DNA from: Cyanobacteria bacterium FACHB-471
Lineage (GTDB): Bacteria; Cyanobacteriota; Cyanobacteriia; Elainellales; Elainellaceae
Assembly: GCA_014695345.1 (NCBI GenBank)
Contig: JACJOC010000069.1
Coordinates: 17,414 to 81,413 of the forward strand
DNA length: 64,000 nt
Direction of reading: 5' to 3'
The position numbers and the translations under genes are program-made. Of this stretch, positions 8,099 through 16,939 are shown in pieces. The stretch's first letter is position 1, and each line of letters opens with the position of its first letter. The notes beneath the pieces were generated by a model that was not told the DNA's origin, made no database searches, and saw nothing but the letters and a program-made list of their open reading frames with translations.

Positions 8099-11000
8099 AT
8101 GAAAATAGATGATGAAGAGCTTCGGGAACTGTACGAACTCTCCAGTCAGGAGCGGCTGCGGAGGCTAGAAGCGGGTTTTCTACGCTTGCAAGAACATCCA
8201 GATGATGAAGCTGTTTTAGAAGAGCTACGGCGAGATGCTCACAGCCTCAAAGGTGACTCAAGAAGTGTAGGCGTAGAAACGGTTGAAGCGATCATTCAAC
8301 AGGTTGAAGCAATTCTAAAAACCGTCCAGACGAAACGAGTTGCTTTAACTGCAATGGTGAGCGATCGCCTTCAGCAAGGGCTCCATGCAGTCAATATGCT
8401 GGTTCACGAAGCGGTAACGGGGCAGCAGAGCGAAGTAGACATTCCCCACATCGTTGAACTGCTAATGGCAGCTCATCAAGAATTGGAAACCCTACAACCT
8501 TTTGGTCCTGCTATAGAAAATCCGGTTAACTCTACGGCTCTGTCGAGTTTTATTGACGATGAAGAGCTGCGAAATTTGTATGATTTTTCTAGTCAAGATC
8601 GATTACAGAAACTCCAAGCAGGACTGCTGTATCTTCAACAACACCCCAATGATGCTACGACCCTTGAAGAAATGCGTCGCGAAGCTCACGGGCTTAAAGG
8701 GGACTCTAGGAGTGTCGGTGTTGAAGATATTGAGGTATTGATCCAACAAATCGAAGGGATTCTCAAGAACGTTCAAGCCCATCGGTGCGCCCTCAACATT
8801 GAAGTGAGCGATCGCATTCGTCAAGGGCTAGAGGCGATCGGACAACTCGTCCACGAAGCTGTAACAGGACAACCCAACACTGCTGATGTCATTCAAATTT
8901 TGGATCAATTGGTGCAAGTCGTTGATTATCCAGAAGAGTTTTCACCGGACGCTCTTTCTCCTGTCCTATCAAGTTTCATAGAAGACGAAGAATTGCGTCA
9001 CCTCTATGAAATTTCCAGCCAGCACCACCTCCAAAAGCTGGAGGAGGGATTGCGATACCTGGAACAGCACCCTACTGATCAGGCAACCCTCGAAGCACTA
9101 CAGCAGGAAACCCATAGCCTTAAAGGAGACTCTAGAGGAGTTGGAGCGGATGCGGTAGAAACGCTAACCCACCACGTAGAAGAGATTCTCAAGGCTATCC
9201 AATTAGGAAGGATTGCCTTCCTTGATGTCAGCGATCGCCTAAATCAAGGACTAGAATCGATTCATAAACTAGTTCAAGAAACAGTCACAGGTCAACCCAG
9301 TGAAGTAGATGTGCTGCAAGGGGTTGAGCTTCTGTTATTAATCCTTGAGGAAGCATCAGCCTCATCAGAAGCAGAAGTCATATTAGAAACGGTCGAAGCA
9401 GAAACCACTGAAATCACGATTGAAACAGCAGATTTAACCACTCCACGCGCTGCAACCTTCATTGAGGATGATGAACTTCGAGAGATTTATAAGATTGCTT
9501 GCCGAGAGCGGTTACAGCGGATCGAGGCAGGCTTGCTGCGACTCGAAAAGCACCCCGAAGATGAAGCAACACTAGAGCAGTTATTGCGAGAAGCCCATAG
9601 CCTTAAGGGAGACTCTAGAAGCGTTGGGGTAGACCCTGTAGAAACCCTAATTCACCAAATTGAAGAAGTTTTAGGAGGATTCAAGCACAAACGCATTGCT
9701 CTAACAGTGGAAGTGAGCGATCGCCTTTATCAAGGGTTAGATGCGATCGGCAAACTAGTTCATGAAGCAGTAACCGGACAAATCAATCAAGTTGATACCG
9801 CTCAAGTCCTCAACAACCTGATCGAAACATCACCGACTCCAGATACTCAGGTACTCGCTCCAGAAACAGTTACCCTCACTCAAACTCCCACTCAAGCCCC
9901 TACTCCTGCCGAGCAAACCCTCCTTTCTCTTTCCTCTGAAATTAACGAGCTCTACCGCATCGACACTATTCGCGTTCCAACTCGTGATCTCGATGCTTTA
10001 ATGACCCAAGCTGAAGAACTCACCGTTACTAAAACCAGCATAGGTCAAATCGCTGCGGTGATTGAGGAGATGTCTAACCTTTGGAGAGATTGGAGAAGCA
10101 GTAGCAGAAACCAGGGATTATCCTCTAAAGCCTCCTCTAAGTCCATTGCTTACCAGGAACAGCTAGAGAAAACCATTAACTCTCTCAGAATCTCCGCTCA
10201 AGAGAGCAGCACTCGACTCGACAAGATTTCTGGAGAACTCAGAGAAAAAATTCGCACCCTGCGACTGCTTCCTCTTTCTACGGTATTTCAAACCCTTCCT
10301 CGTACCATTAGAGATTTAGCCAAACAGCAATCTAAGGACGTAGAGTTAATCATTGAAGGGGGTGACACCACCGCTGATAAAAGTATTCTGGAAGAAATCA
10401 AAGACTCCTTGCTGCACCTGGTTCGCAACGCTATTGACCATGGCATTGAGACTCCCAGCGAGCGGCAAGCCCAGGGCAAACCCACTACTGCCAAGATCTG
10501 GTTAAAGGGTTATCAAACTGACAACAAAATCGTAATTGAGGTTGCAGATGATGGACGTGGATTAGATCTTGAGAAGATTAAACAAACTGCCCTTAAACGC
10601 GGATTGTATGACTCAGAAGAACTGGCAGCAATGTCCCAAAGCCAGATTCATTCACTCATCTTTGTACCTGGATTTTCAACTCGCAGCTTCATTACAGAAA
10701 TCTCAGGCAGAGGCATTGGCTTAGACGTTGTCAGAAACAACATTGAGCGGTTGAAGGGAGAGATTCAAATTGAATCCAACCCCGGACAGGGATGCACTTT
10801 CCGAATTCAGCTCAACACGACTTTAACAACCATTGATACCGTTCTTCTAGACGTACAGGGGCTCATTCATGCATTGCCTATTGAATATCTTGAGACAACA
10901 CTCTTAATCTCTGAAAGTCAGATCTCTACAACTGAAGACAAAGCCACTATTAGCTGGAATGGACAAGATATCCCGGTCGCAGATTTGAGCGAAATGCTGA

Positions 11001-11674
11001 AACTGTGGGAATCTCACGCTTACACTCCACCCATCACCACAAATCGACGAAAAAGTAATTTGCAGCAATGCGTTTTACTCAAAGTTGGGGAAGAGCGAGC
11101 CGGATTTTTCATTAATCGCCTGTTTGATGCCCAGGAAATTGTAATTAAGCCTCAAAGCCAAGTGCTGAAGCGGGTACGCCACGTCGCAGGAGCCACCATT
11201 CTGCCAACCGGGGAAGTTTGCACCATTTTGAATGCTCCTGACTTGATCAAATCGTTGAAGGAGCAAAACACTCCTGTTCTCGCACTCAAACCAAAAACCG
11301 TTCGACGAAAACCGACTATTTTGCTGGTAGAAGACTCCGTTCCAGTTCGCACGCAGGAAAAGCGGCTTCTGGAGAGAGCAGGATACGAAGTGGTCATTGC
11401 TGTTGATGGATTAGACGGCTACAATAAGCTGCAAACTCGTTCGTTTGATGCGGTGCTATCTGACGTAGAGATGCCCAACATGGATGGATTATCTCTCACT
11501 GCAAAAATTCGTCAACAGCAAGAATATAAGAACTTACCCATTATTCTAGTCACAACGCTGGATTCAGATGCAGACAAGAAAAGGGGCGCTGATGCGGGTG
11601 CTGATGCCTACGTTATCAAAGGGAAGTTTAATCAGGATGTGCTTCTAGAAATCTTAGAAAGATTGGTTAATTAA
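8099..11674 (+). CDS. cheA: CheA-type hybrid kinase with four Hpt domains and REC
   Basis: A 1191-residue cytoplasmic chemotaxis kinase. Four Hpt domains come first, each with an H-x-LKGDSR motif; the phospho-acceptor histidines are His48, His197, His339 and His500. A Thr/Pro-rich linker (about 580-605) leads to the dimerisation helices (625-720). The ATPase domain has its N box near 775-780 (LVRNAIDHG), DDGRG at 817-821 and SGRGIGLDVV at 869-878. A CheW-like domain (about 905-1040) and a C-terminal receiver (about 1072-1190, SDVEMPNMDG) follow. There is no P2-like CheY-binding domain. The multiple-Hpt plus REC layout recalls ChpA of the type IV pilus chemosensory system. Its stop is one base before the cheB start, so the genes are probably translationally coupled. 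Confidence 0.95.
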   Translation: MKIDDEELRELYELSSQERLRRLEAGFLRLQEHPDDEAVLEELRRDAHSLKGDSRSVGVETVEAIIQQVEAILKTVQTKRVALTAMVSDRLQQGLHAVNMLVHEAVTGQQSEVDIPHIVELLMAAHQELETLQPFGPAIENPVNSTALSSFIDDEELRNLYDFSSQDRLQKLQAGLLYLQQHPNDATTLEEMRREAHGLKGDSRSVGVEDIEVLIQQIEGILKNVQAHRCALNIEVSDRIRQGLEAIGQLVHEAVTGQPNTADVIQILDQLVQVVDYPEEFSPDALSPVLSSFIEDEELRHLYEISSQHHLQKLEEGLRYLEQHPTDQATLEALQQETHSLKGDSRGVGADAVETLTHHVEEILKAIQLGRIAFLDVSDRLNQGLESIHKLVQETVTGQPSEVDVLQGVELLLLILEEASASSEAEVILETVEAETTEITIETADLTTPRAATFIEDDELREIYKIACRERLQRIEAGLLRLEKHPEDEATLEQLLREAHSLKGDSRSVGVDPVETLIHQIEEVLGGFKHKRIALTVEVSDRLYQGLDAIGKLVHEAVTGQINQVDTAQVLNNLIETSPTPDTQVLAPETVTLTQTPTQAPTPAEQTLLSLSSEINELYRIDTIRVPTRDLDALMTQAEELTVTKTSIGQIAAVIEEMSNLWRDWRSSSRNQGLSSKASSKSIAYQEQLEKTINSLRISAQESSTRLDKISGELREKIRTLRLLPLSTVFQTLPRTIRDLAKQQSKDVELIIEGGDTTADKSILEEIKDSLLHLVRNAIDHGIETPSERQAQGKPTTAKIWLKGYQTDNKIVIEVADDGRGLDLEKIKQTALKRGLYDSEELAAMSQSQIHSLIFVPGFSTRSFITEISGRGIGLDVVRNNIERLKGEIQIESNPGQGCTFRIQLNTTLTTIDTVLLDVQGLIHALPIEYLETTLLISESQISTTEDKATISWNGQDIPVADLSEMLKLWESHAYTPPITTNRRKSNLQQCVLLKVGEERAGFFINRLFDAQEIVIKPQSQVLKRVRHVAGATILPTGEVCTILNAPDLIKSLKEQNTPVLALKPKTVRRKPTILLVEDSVPVRTQEKRLLERAGYEVVIAVDGLDGYNKLQTRSFDAVLSDVEMPNMDGLSLTAKIRQQQEYKNLPIILVTTLDSDADKKRGADAGADAYVIKGKFNQDVLLEILERLVN

Positions 11675-11675
11675 A

Positions 11676-12770
11676 ATGCCCATTCGAGTTTTGCTGGTTG
11701 AAGATTCTCAGATTGCTCTCACTATCTTAAAGCGGATTTTAAGCTCATCTCCTGACATTGAGGTCGTAGGAGAAGCCAAATCTGGTCTAGAAGCTTTGGC
11801 GATGATTCCGGAGGTACAACCCGATGTGATTTGCACAGACCTCCATATGCCCCGTATGGATGGACTCACTTTTACATCCGAGGTGATGGCACTTTATCCT
11901 CGCCCTATATTGGTTATCAGTGCTTCTGTCCAAGACGAGGACACTCATCAAGTTTTTCAGCTTTTAGAGGCAGGAGCAGTTGATATTTTTCCTAAACCAC
12001 TTGCTGGTTTAACGATTGATAATCAGGTATTTGGGAAAGAGCTGATCAACAAAATTCAGATCCTGTCTGGAGTTAGAGTACTCACTAGAAAACGAAAAAT
12101 TAATAGTAAACCCCAAAAGCTAGAATCAGATAAAGTTTCTGTCTTTCAGCCAGATTTCTATCACAAAGCTAATCACAAACCTAAAATTGTGGTTATAGGA
12201 GCATCAACGGGGGGACCTCAAGCTCTTCACGATGTGTTTACTCAACTACCGTCTGATTTTCCACTTCCAATTATTTGTGTCCAACACATTTGTCTAGGTT
12301 TCTTGCAAGGCTTGATTGATTGGCTTGCCAACAGTTGCTCTCTACCCATTCAAATTGCTCAGCCAGGAGAGCTACCAAAGCCAGGAAAGATTTATTTTCC
12401 ACCTGAGCAACGACATCTGGAACTGGACTCTAGAGGGCGATTTATCTGCTCTGACGCTTCCCCTTTAGGAGGGCATCGTCCTTCAGTAACGGTTACTTTC
12501 ATCTCTACTGCCAAGGCTTATGGGAAATCAACGGTAGGAATTTTGTTGACAGGCATGGGTAGAGATGGCGCAGATGGGATGCAGGCGATCGCCGAAGCAG
12601 GCGGTTTTACGATCGCTCAAGATGAGGCGACTTCCGTTGTATTTGGAATGCCTAAAGAAGCAATTAGCCTGGGAGCCGCAAAACAGATTTTGCCGATTCA
12701 GGCGATCGCCCCGACATTATTATCCTTACTACACACTAATTCTTCTTATCTAGCTAGTCGTAGAGACTAA
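11676..12770 (+). CDS. cheB: CheB: REC domain plus protein-glutamate methylesterase
   Basis: A 364-residue chemotaxis adaptation enzyme that removes methyl groups from, or deamidates, receptor glutamyl residues. The N-terminal receiver (1-125) has Asp10 and phospho-acceptor Asp55 (CTDLHMPRMDG). The methylesterase domain (about 168-360) shows the catalytic triad: Ser177 in GASTGG, His204 in VQHI and Asp297 in LTGMGRDG. All three residues are present, so the enzyme should be active. It starts one base after the cheA stop and is followed by cheR, giving a complete methylation-demethylation pair for the two upstream receptors. The best-studied unicellular cyanobacterial tax systems lack this pair, which makes it notable here. 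Confidence 0.95.
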   Translation: MPIRVLLVEDSQIALTILKRILSSSPDIEVVGEAKSGLEALAMIPEVQPDVICTDLHMPRMDGLTFTSEVMALYPRPILVISASVQDEDTHQVFQLLEAGAVDIFPKPLAGLTIDNQVFGKELINKIQILSGVRVLTRKRKINSKPQKLESDKVSVFQPDFYHKANHKPKIVVIGASTGGPQALHDVFTQLPSDFPLPIICVQHICLGFLQGLIDWLANSCSLPIQIAQPGELPKPGKIYFPPEQRHLELDSRGRFICSDASPLGGHRPSVTVTFISTAKAYGKSTVGILLTGMGRDGADGMQAIAEAGGFTIAQDEATSVVFGMPKEAISLGAAKQILPIQAIAPTLLSLLHTNSSYLASRRD

Positions 12771-12804
12771 CAATAGCAAATCACAAAATACTGTAAATCG
12801 ATAA

Positions 12805-13971
12805 ATGCCGTTGGATCAAGTTTGCAAGATTTTAATGAGGAGTGTTAGGAAACTAAACGTGTCACCAACAGAACCTTTGAGCGCAGAGCGAAGAGAAGCA
12901 TTTGTTCGGCTCATTGCCAAGCACACTGGCATAGAAATTAGAGCAAGAGATCAGGCAAGTTTAAGCACAAAAATTTCTTCAAGGATGAAGGCGCTTAAAT
13001 TAGATTCATCAACGGCATACTATCAGCTATTAGAATCTTCTAATGCCGATAGCCATCAGGAATGGCTAGATCTGGTTACACTATTGACCAATGGTGAAAG
13101 TTATTTTTTTCGTGACACAGAACAGTTTTCGCTTTTACGGAACCAAATTCTGCCTGAACTGATTCAGCAAAATCAAGACAGTAAAACGATTCGCATCTGT
13201 AGTGCGGGATGCTCTTCAGGAGAAGAACCTTACTCAATCGCCATCCTGTTAAAAGAGCTTATTCCTGACTTAGAGCAATGGAATTTACTGATTTTAGGTG
13301 TAGATATTAATCAACTCGCTCTAGAGAAAGCAAAAAAAGCAATTTACAGTCCGTGGTCGTTTAGAAATGTCGACCCCGACGTTAAGCAGCAATATTTTCA
13401 ACTCATTCATGATCGCTATAAGCTTGATCAAAGCATCAAAGAGATGGTGAATTTTCAGATTCTAAATTTGATCAAAGACGAGTTTCCTCAACAGGATTCT
13501 GAATTGAGGGATATGGATTTAATTATTTGTCGTAATGTTTTTATTTATTTTGAAAGAGCGGCGATCGCCAAAGTTATAAGCAAGTTCCACCGAACTCTTA
13601 AACCTCTTGGATATTTGCTGACCGGGCACGCCGAACTCTCCAATCAAAATCTCAATCCATTCCAAATTAAAGTATTTACAGAATCACTTATTTATCAGCG
13701 TACAGCAAACGATTCAACGACTGCATCCCTTTCATCAACACTAGATGAACAGCAGAGCTATTATCCAGAAAATTTATCCTCTGATACCGACGATGACCTA
13801 GGTGACAATCCTTACGTCGGAAGAAGCATCAGAATGCAGCAAATTGCACTCAACTTGCTCAGACAGCTTCCGCCCGATACGACCATTCAAAAATTAGGAA
13901 ACTTAACTGCTGCCGAACTGATTCTACAGCTAGAAACAGAACTCAAAAGTCTTGACCAGGAACTATCATGA
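12805..13971 (+). CDS. cheR: CheR: chemoreceptor glutamate methyltransferase
   Basis: A 388-residue S-adenosylmethionine-dependent methyltransferase that methylates receptor glutamates. After a helical N-domain (about 25-90) comes the catalytic domain with the TNGESYFFRD motif, the SAM-binding loop ICSAGCSSGEEPYS and the ICRNVFIYF motif. A C-terminal tail of about 85 residues beyond the usual CheR end has no recognisable domain. The start is uncertain: ATG 12805, ATG 12835 and GTG 12859 are all in frame, and none has a clear ribosome binding site advantage. The last four bases overlap the start of the CheW gene (ATGA), so the two are translationally coupled. It works opposite CheB in adaptation. 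Confidence 0.92.
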   Translation: MPLDQVCKILMRSVRKLNVSPTEPLSAERREAFVRLIAKHTGIEIRARDQASLSTKISSRMKALKLDSSTAYYQLLESSNADSHQEWLDLVTLLTNGESYFFRDTEQFSLLRNQILPELIQQNQDSKTIRICSAGCSSGEEPYSIAILLKELIPDLEQWNLLILGVDINQLALEKAKKAIYSPWSFRNVDPDVKQQYFQLIHDRYKLDQSIKEMVNFQILNLIKDEFPQQDSELRDMDLIICRNVFIYFERAAIAKVISKFHRTLKPLGYLLTGHAELSNQNLNPFQIKVFTESLIYQRTANDSTTASLSSTLDEQQSYYPENLSSDTDDDLGDNPYVGRSIRMQQIALNLLRQLPPDTTIQKLGNLTAAELILQLETELKSLDQELS

Positions 13972-15065
13972 GCCAACAGTCTTACTTTACCTTTAGCGTT
14001 AATCAACAGCGCTGCGGCATCGATACAATGTATGTCGAAGAAGTCTTTGCCCTACCCGACATCACTCCCACTCAAAAAGCTTCTCGCGATATTGTTGGTA
14101 TCATCGATTTTCAAGGGGAGTCCGTGCCGGTCATGGATCTGAACCTGACGCTAGGTCATTCTCCACCCAACTATCGATTGACGGATAGCTTAGTAATCTT
14201 AAAGTGGGAAGACTTGCGTGTTGGCATCATTGTGAATCAAATTGACGACATCAGAACTATACCTGCTCAAGAAATCAACACTGAAATTTTTCATGATCAG
14301 GAATGGACAGACGTTGAGCGAAAAAAAATCATTGCTGGAATTATTAGTGACGAAAACATCATTATCTTGAGCAATCCAGGCAACTGGCTCTGGTACGCAG
14401 AAATTCAAGAACTGCTATCTACAAAAGATTTTCCAGCAGAATTTCAAACCAACTTGCACACAGATCAACCGCAAGTTAATGGATATGAGGCACCACTAGC
14501 ACAACAAACAACCCTATTTCCCAATGCAACGCCCCAGGAAAGGGAAATTTTCCGAAAGCGAGCCAACAACTTAAAAGTTTCAGTTCAACCGCAAGACTCA
14601 AAAGACCTAAAGCCTCTTGTCGTGGTTGCTTTAGGTGATGACTTTTTTGGCATTGATGTAGAAGTCGTGCGTGAATTTGTAGATGTTCGCAAGGTAACGC
14701 CTGTTCCTTGTTGCCCAAGCTACATCGTTGGCAACATGAACTTGCGCGGTGAGATTCTAACTCTAATCGATTTGCATGAATTCTTAGACCCCACTAAGCG
14801 TTCAGTCAAAACAATTGAGGGTTCTAAAGCGATGGTGATCGAGGTCAGAAATGTGGTCGTTGGGGTAATGGTCAAAGAGATTGGCGATACGATGTTTCTC
14901 CTGGATCAACGGGAAGTCATGAAGGGTCCCAACGTGAGTGACTCCATCAACCTCAATAAGAAATACCTCCAGGGAATTGCTTCTTACCATGCGAAAGCCA
15001 TGACTATTCTGGATATGGAAAAGATTTTCTTTAACAGCGGATTAATCATTGACGAAGCTATTTAA
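13968..15065 (+). CDS. cheW: Double CheW-domain coupling protein
   Basis: A 365-residue protein made of two CheW-like SH3-type domains, about residues 4-150 and 205-360, joined by a linker of about 50 residues. Both contain the CheW signature of a GI-(D/E)-V-EV opening, a G-I-DFQG or GN-MNLRGE middle and a DL core (MDLNLTLG and LIDLHEFLD). CheW proteins bridge receptor tips and CheA. Two domains in one chain could crosslink receptors and kinase into arrays. It is the last gene of the plus cluster, overlaps cheR by four bases, and is followed by a strong stem-loop. Confidence 0.9.
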   Translation: MSQQSYFTFSVNQQRCGIDTMYVEEVFALPDITPTQKASRDIVGIIDFQGESVPVMDLNLTLGHSPPNYRLTDSLVILKWEDLRVGIIVNQIDDIRTIPAQEINTEIFHDQEWTDVERKKIIAGIISDENIIILSNPGNWLWYAEIQELLSTKDFPAEFQTNLHTDQPQVNGYEAPLAQQTTLFPNATPQEREIFRKRANNLKVSVQPQDSKDLKPLVVVALGDDFFGIDVEVVREFVDVRKVTPVPCCPSYIVGNMNLRGEILTLIDLHEFLDPTKRSVKTIEGSKAMVIEVRNVVVGVMVKEIGDTMFLLDQREVMKGPNVSDSINLNKKYLQGIASYHAKAMTILDMEKIFFNSGLIIDEAI

Positions 15066-15164
15066 TTGCCGAGTCATGAGATTGTGTCGTAGCAGTAATT
15101 AGTGATTATTGCTACGGCATACGTTGAAGAACCTTGTACCAATTTCTATAGCAATTTTCAAAGG

Positions 15165-15209
15165 CACGGCATACAGCAGTGGCGCGGTGCGCCACTGCTG
15201 TATGCCGTG
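15165..15209. terminator. Bidirectional terminator between the convergent chemosensory clusters
   Basis: A 21-bp perfect stem (CACGGCATACAGCAGTGGCG plus C) with a three-base loop, followed by TCTTTTTC on the plus strand. It lies 100 bp after the double-CheW stop and 60 bp before the stop of the minus-strand regulator gene, so it should end both transcripts. Confidence 0.85.
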
Positions 15210-15268
15210 TCTTTTTCACTCAAGCCTTTGCTGCTTCTAGCTTTGCTTCCATCCTCCGCTCTACTCAT

Positions 15269-16459
15269 CTAAAGATACTTTCGTACAATTTGCAGTAGCT
15301 CTTCAGCCCGAGGAGGTTTAGTCAAAAATTCAGTTGCCCCGGCTAGCTGAGCACGAGTTCGATCAATCGAACCACTTTTAGCCGTTAGGATCACAATGGG
15401 TGTCTCCTTAAATGCAGGAGTATCTCGTAAAAACTTGCAGATACTGTAGCCATCTGCGTTGGGCAGCAGTAAATCTAGCAAAATCAGATCAGGCTTATGC
15501 TCAATGAGTTGAGAAAATCCTCGCATCGGTTCTGGAATACTTAATACCTGATAGCCTGCTGATGCGAGAATTTTCCTTAACGTATGAGTTAATACAGGAC
15601 TGTCATCAATACAAGCGATTAACGGCTGTTTCTGGTTGAACTGAGCTAACTGTGCTGAGGATGGCTGTGCTGTTGAAGCCCGTTGTACAGAAACGCCAGC
15701 AAGGGGTTGAACAAACGCTGAGATGGGTAGGTCGGGTACTCTTTGAAATTGTAAAACTCCTTTCTCTACAAGAGAGATGAGGGAAAGGGTCACCTCAATC
15801 ACCGATTTATCTACCAGAAAGGCAATGTCCCACAGGGTAAAGTTAGCGTTAAGGTATTTATCCGAAATTGGCAGCGCTTGAGGATCTATTTCCTGTTTTA
15901 CGTTAGGAGCAGTCGCTTGCAGGTTAGATTCTTGCTTGAGGGTTGGGGCAAGGGTTGGGCTCAGATAACCTAATCCAGCCGTGTGCCATTTCTCCTGCAT
16001 CTTTGCGACTTTGTTGAAGATCGTATACGTTTCGGGAGAAGACAGAGCAATGAGATTACAGAGCGGTGACACATCTCTTGAGCAAGTTTTCCAAGTCTCT
16101 TTAAAGTCTGCCTGATTGCTCAGTTCAAATAAACATTCCTGGATAATGCTGCGAACTATCAGCTTCGCTTGAATTAAGCTCAGTCGCTTATGGTTAATGC
16201 CTAAGTCAAGGAGTTGATATTCCCAATGCTGATGATCCATTAATTGAGCAAAATCGGCTCCCCAATTCCATTTAGGACAATGCTGTCTTAAGGCTCTATC
16301 CCACCGCCTTGCACGATGATATTCATTAGTTGCATAAAGCAATTTGCCGTGAAAGATATGAAGGCACCAGATATCTTTACGGCTGTTTAAAATCAGCTCT
16401 CCGTCACTCTCATCTCGACCTAATTTTTGTAATTCTTCTGTTAGCTGACTTGGGATCAT
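15269..16459 (-). CDS. PatA-type response regulator (PATAN/DUF4388 plus REC)
   Basis: A protein of about 396 residues. The N-terminal half (about 1-230) has a PATAN/DUF4388-like start (LTEELQKLGRDESDGELIL, then ...LHIFHGKLLYATNEYHRARRW). A linker region and a second helical segment lead to a C-terminal receiver (about 275-396) with IDDSPVLTHTLRK, phospho-acceptor region DLILLDLLLPNADGY and the conserved ILTAKSG and LTKPP motifs. PatA-type regulators act as outputs of cyanobacterial phototaxis and pilus systems. It is the last gene of the minus cluster, 480 bp downstream of the CheA hybrid, and may be a phospho-target of it. The ATG at 16459 and a TTG at 16465 are both possible starts; neither has a clear ribosome binding site. 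Confidence 0.82.
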   Translation of the reverse strand: MIPSQLTEELQKLGRDESDGELILNSRKDIWCLHIFHGKLLYATNEYHRARRWDRALRQHCPKWNWGADFAQLMDHQHWEYQLLDLGINHKRLSLIQAKLIVRSIIQECLFELSNQADFKETWKTCSRDVSPLCNLIALSSPETYTIFNKVAKMQEKWHTAGLGYLSPTLAPTLKQESNLQATAPNVKQEIDPQALPISDKYLNANFTLWDIAFLVDKSVIEVTLSLISLVEKGVLQFQRVPDLPISAFVQPLAGVSVQRASTAQPSSAQLAQFNQKQPLIACIDDSPVLTHTLRKILASAGYQVLSIPEPMRGFSQLIEHKPDLILLDLLLPNADGYSICKFLRDTPAFKETPIVILTAKSGSIDRTRAQLAGATEFLTKPPRAEELLQIVRKYL

Positions 16460-16939
16460 TTGCAACTAAACCAAATGGTGTGTCTTTGAGGTTAGGGATG
16501 AGGACAATGCGATCGCCTTCAATAGGTTCGATATATAGACCAGTCACACTACAATGACAGACAAATATCCCTTTAAGTTCAAACTTAGAACCTTAGATTT
16601 TTCTATTAGTTGGCGACTGGTGTTACTTCATCAAGCAGCTGTGAAAACACCAAAACAAAAAGTGGATTTTAGTATTTTAAGATACATCTACTGTGACTCA
16701 TTCAATGTAGCGATTTGTGGGCTTCCTTCTAATTTCATCAAGCAAACAGCGTTGGGTGAGCTGGCAGTTCAACAGGCGAGTGTACATCCTGTCATACGTG
16801 CAACACTTTTTTTTTCACTTTGATTTGTATCTCACCCGTAACTTTATTGAAGCTAAGTTCAAATCTTTATAAAATCTCTCAAGATGCGAATTTTCTGCTA
16901 CCTGAGCAGAAAATTCATTCAGCCTGGAAAGCTTCTGGG
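16460..16939. other. Gap between CheA hybrid and PatA-type gene
   Basis: About 480 bp. On the minus strand an open stretch with protein-like composition (GTG near 16537, reading TGLYIEPIEGDRIVLIPN...) runs into the PatA-type gene in another frame. It has no identifiable family and may be a relic or chance. The rest is AT-rich and shows no stem-loop strong enough to call a terminator. Confidence 0.35.

Noticed and set aside
16554..16823. Plus-strand 89-codon frame between the CheA hybrid and the PatA-type gene
   Set aside because: Composition irregular, no motif, lies antisense to an operon gap.
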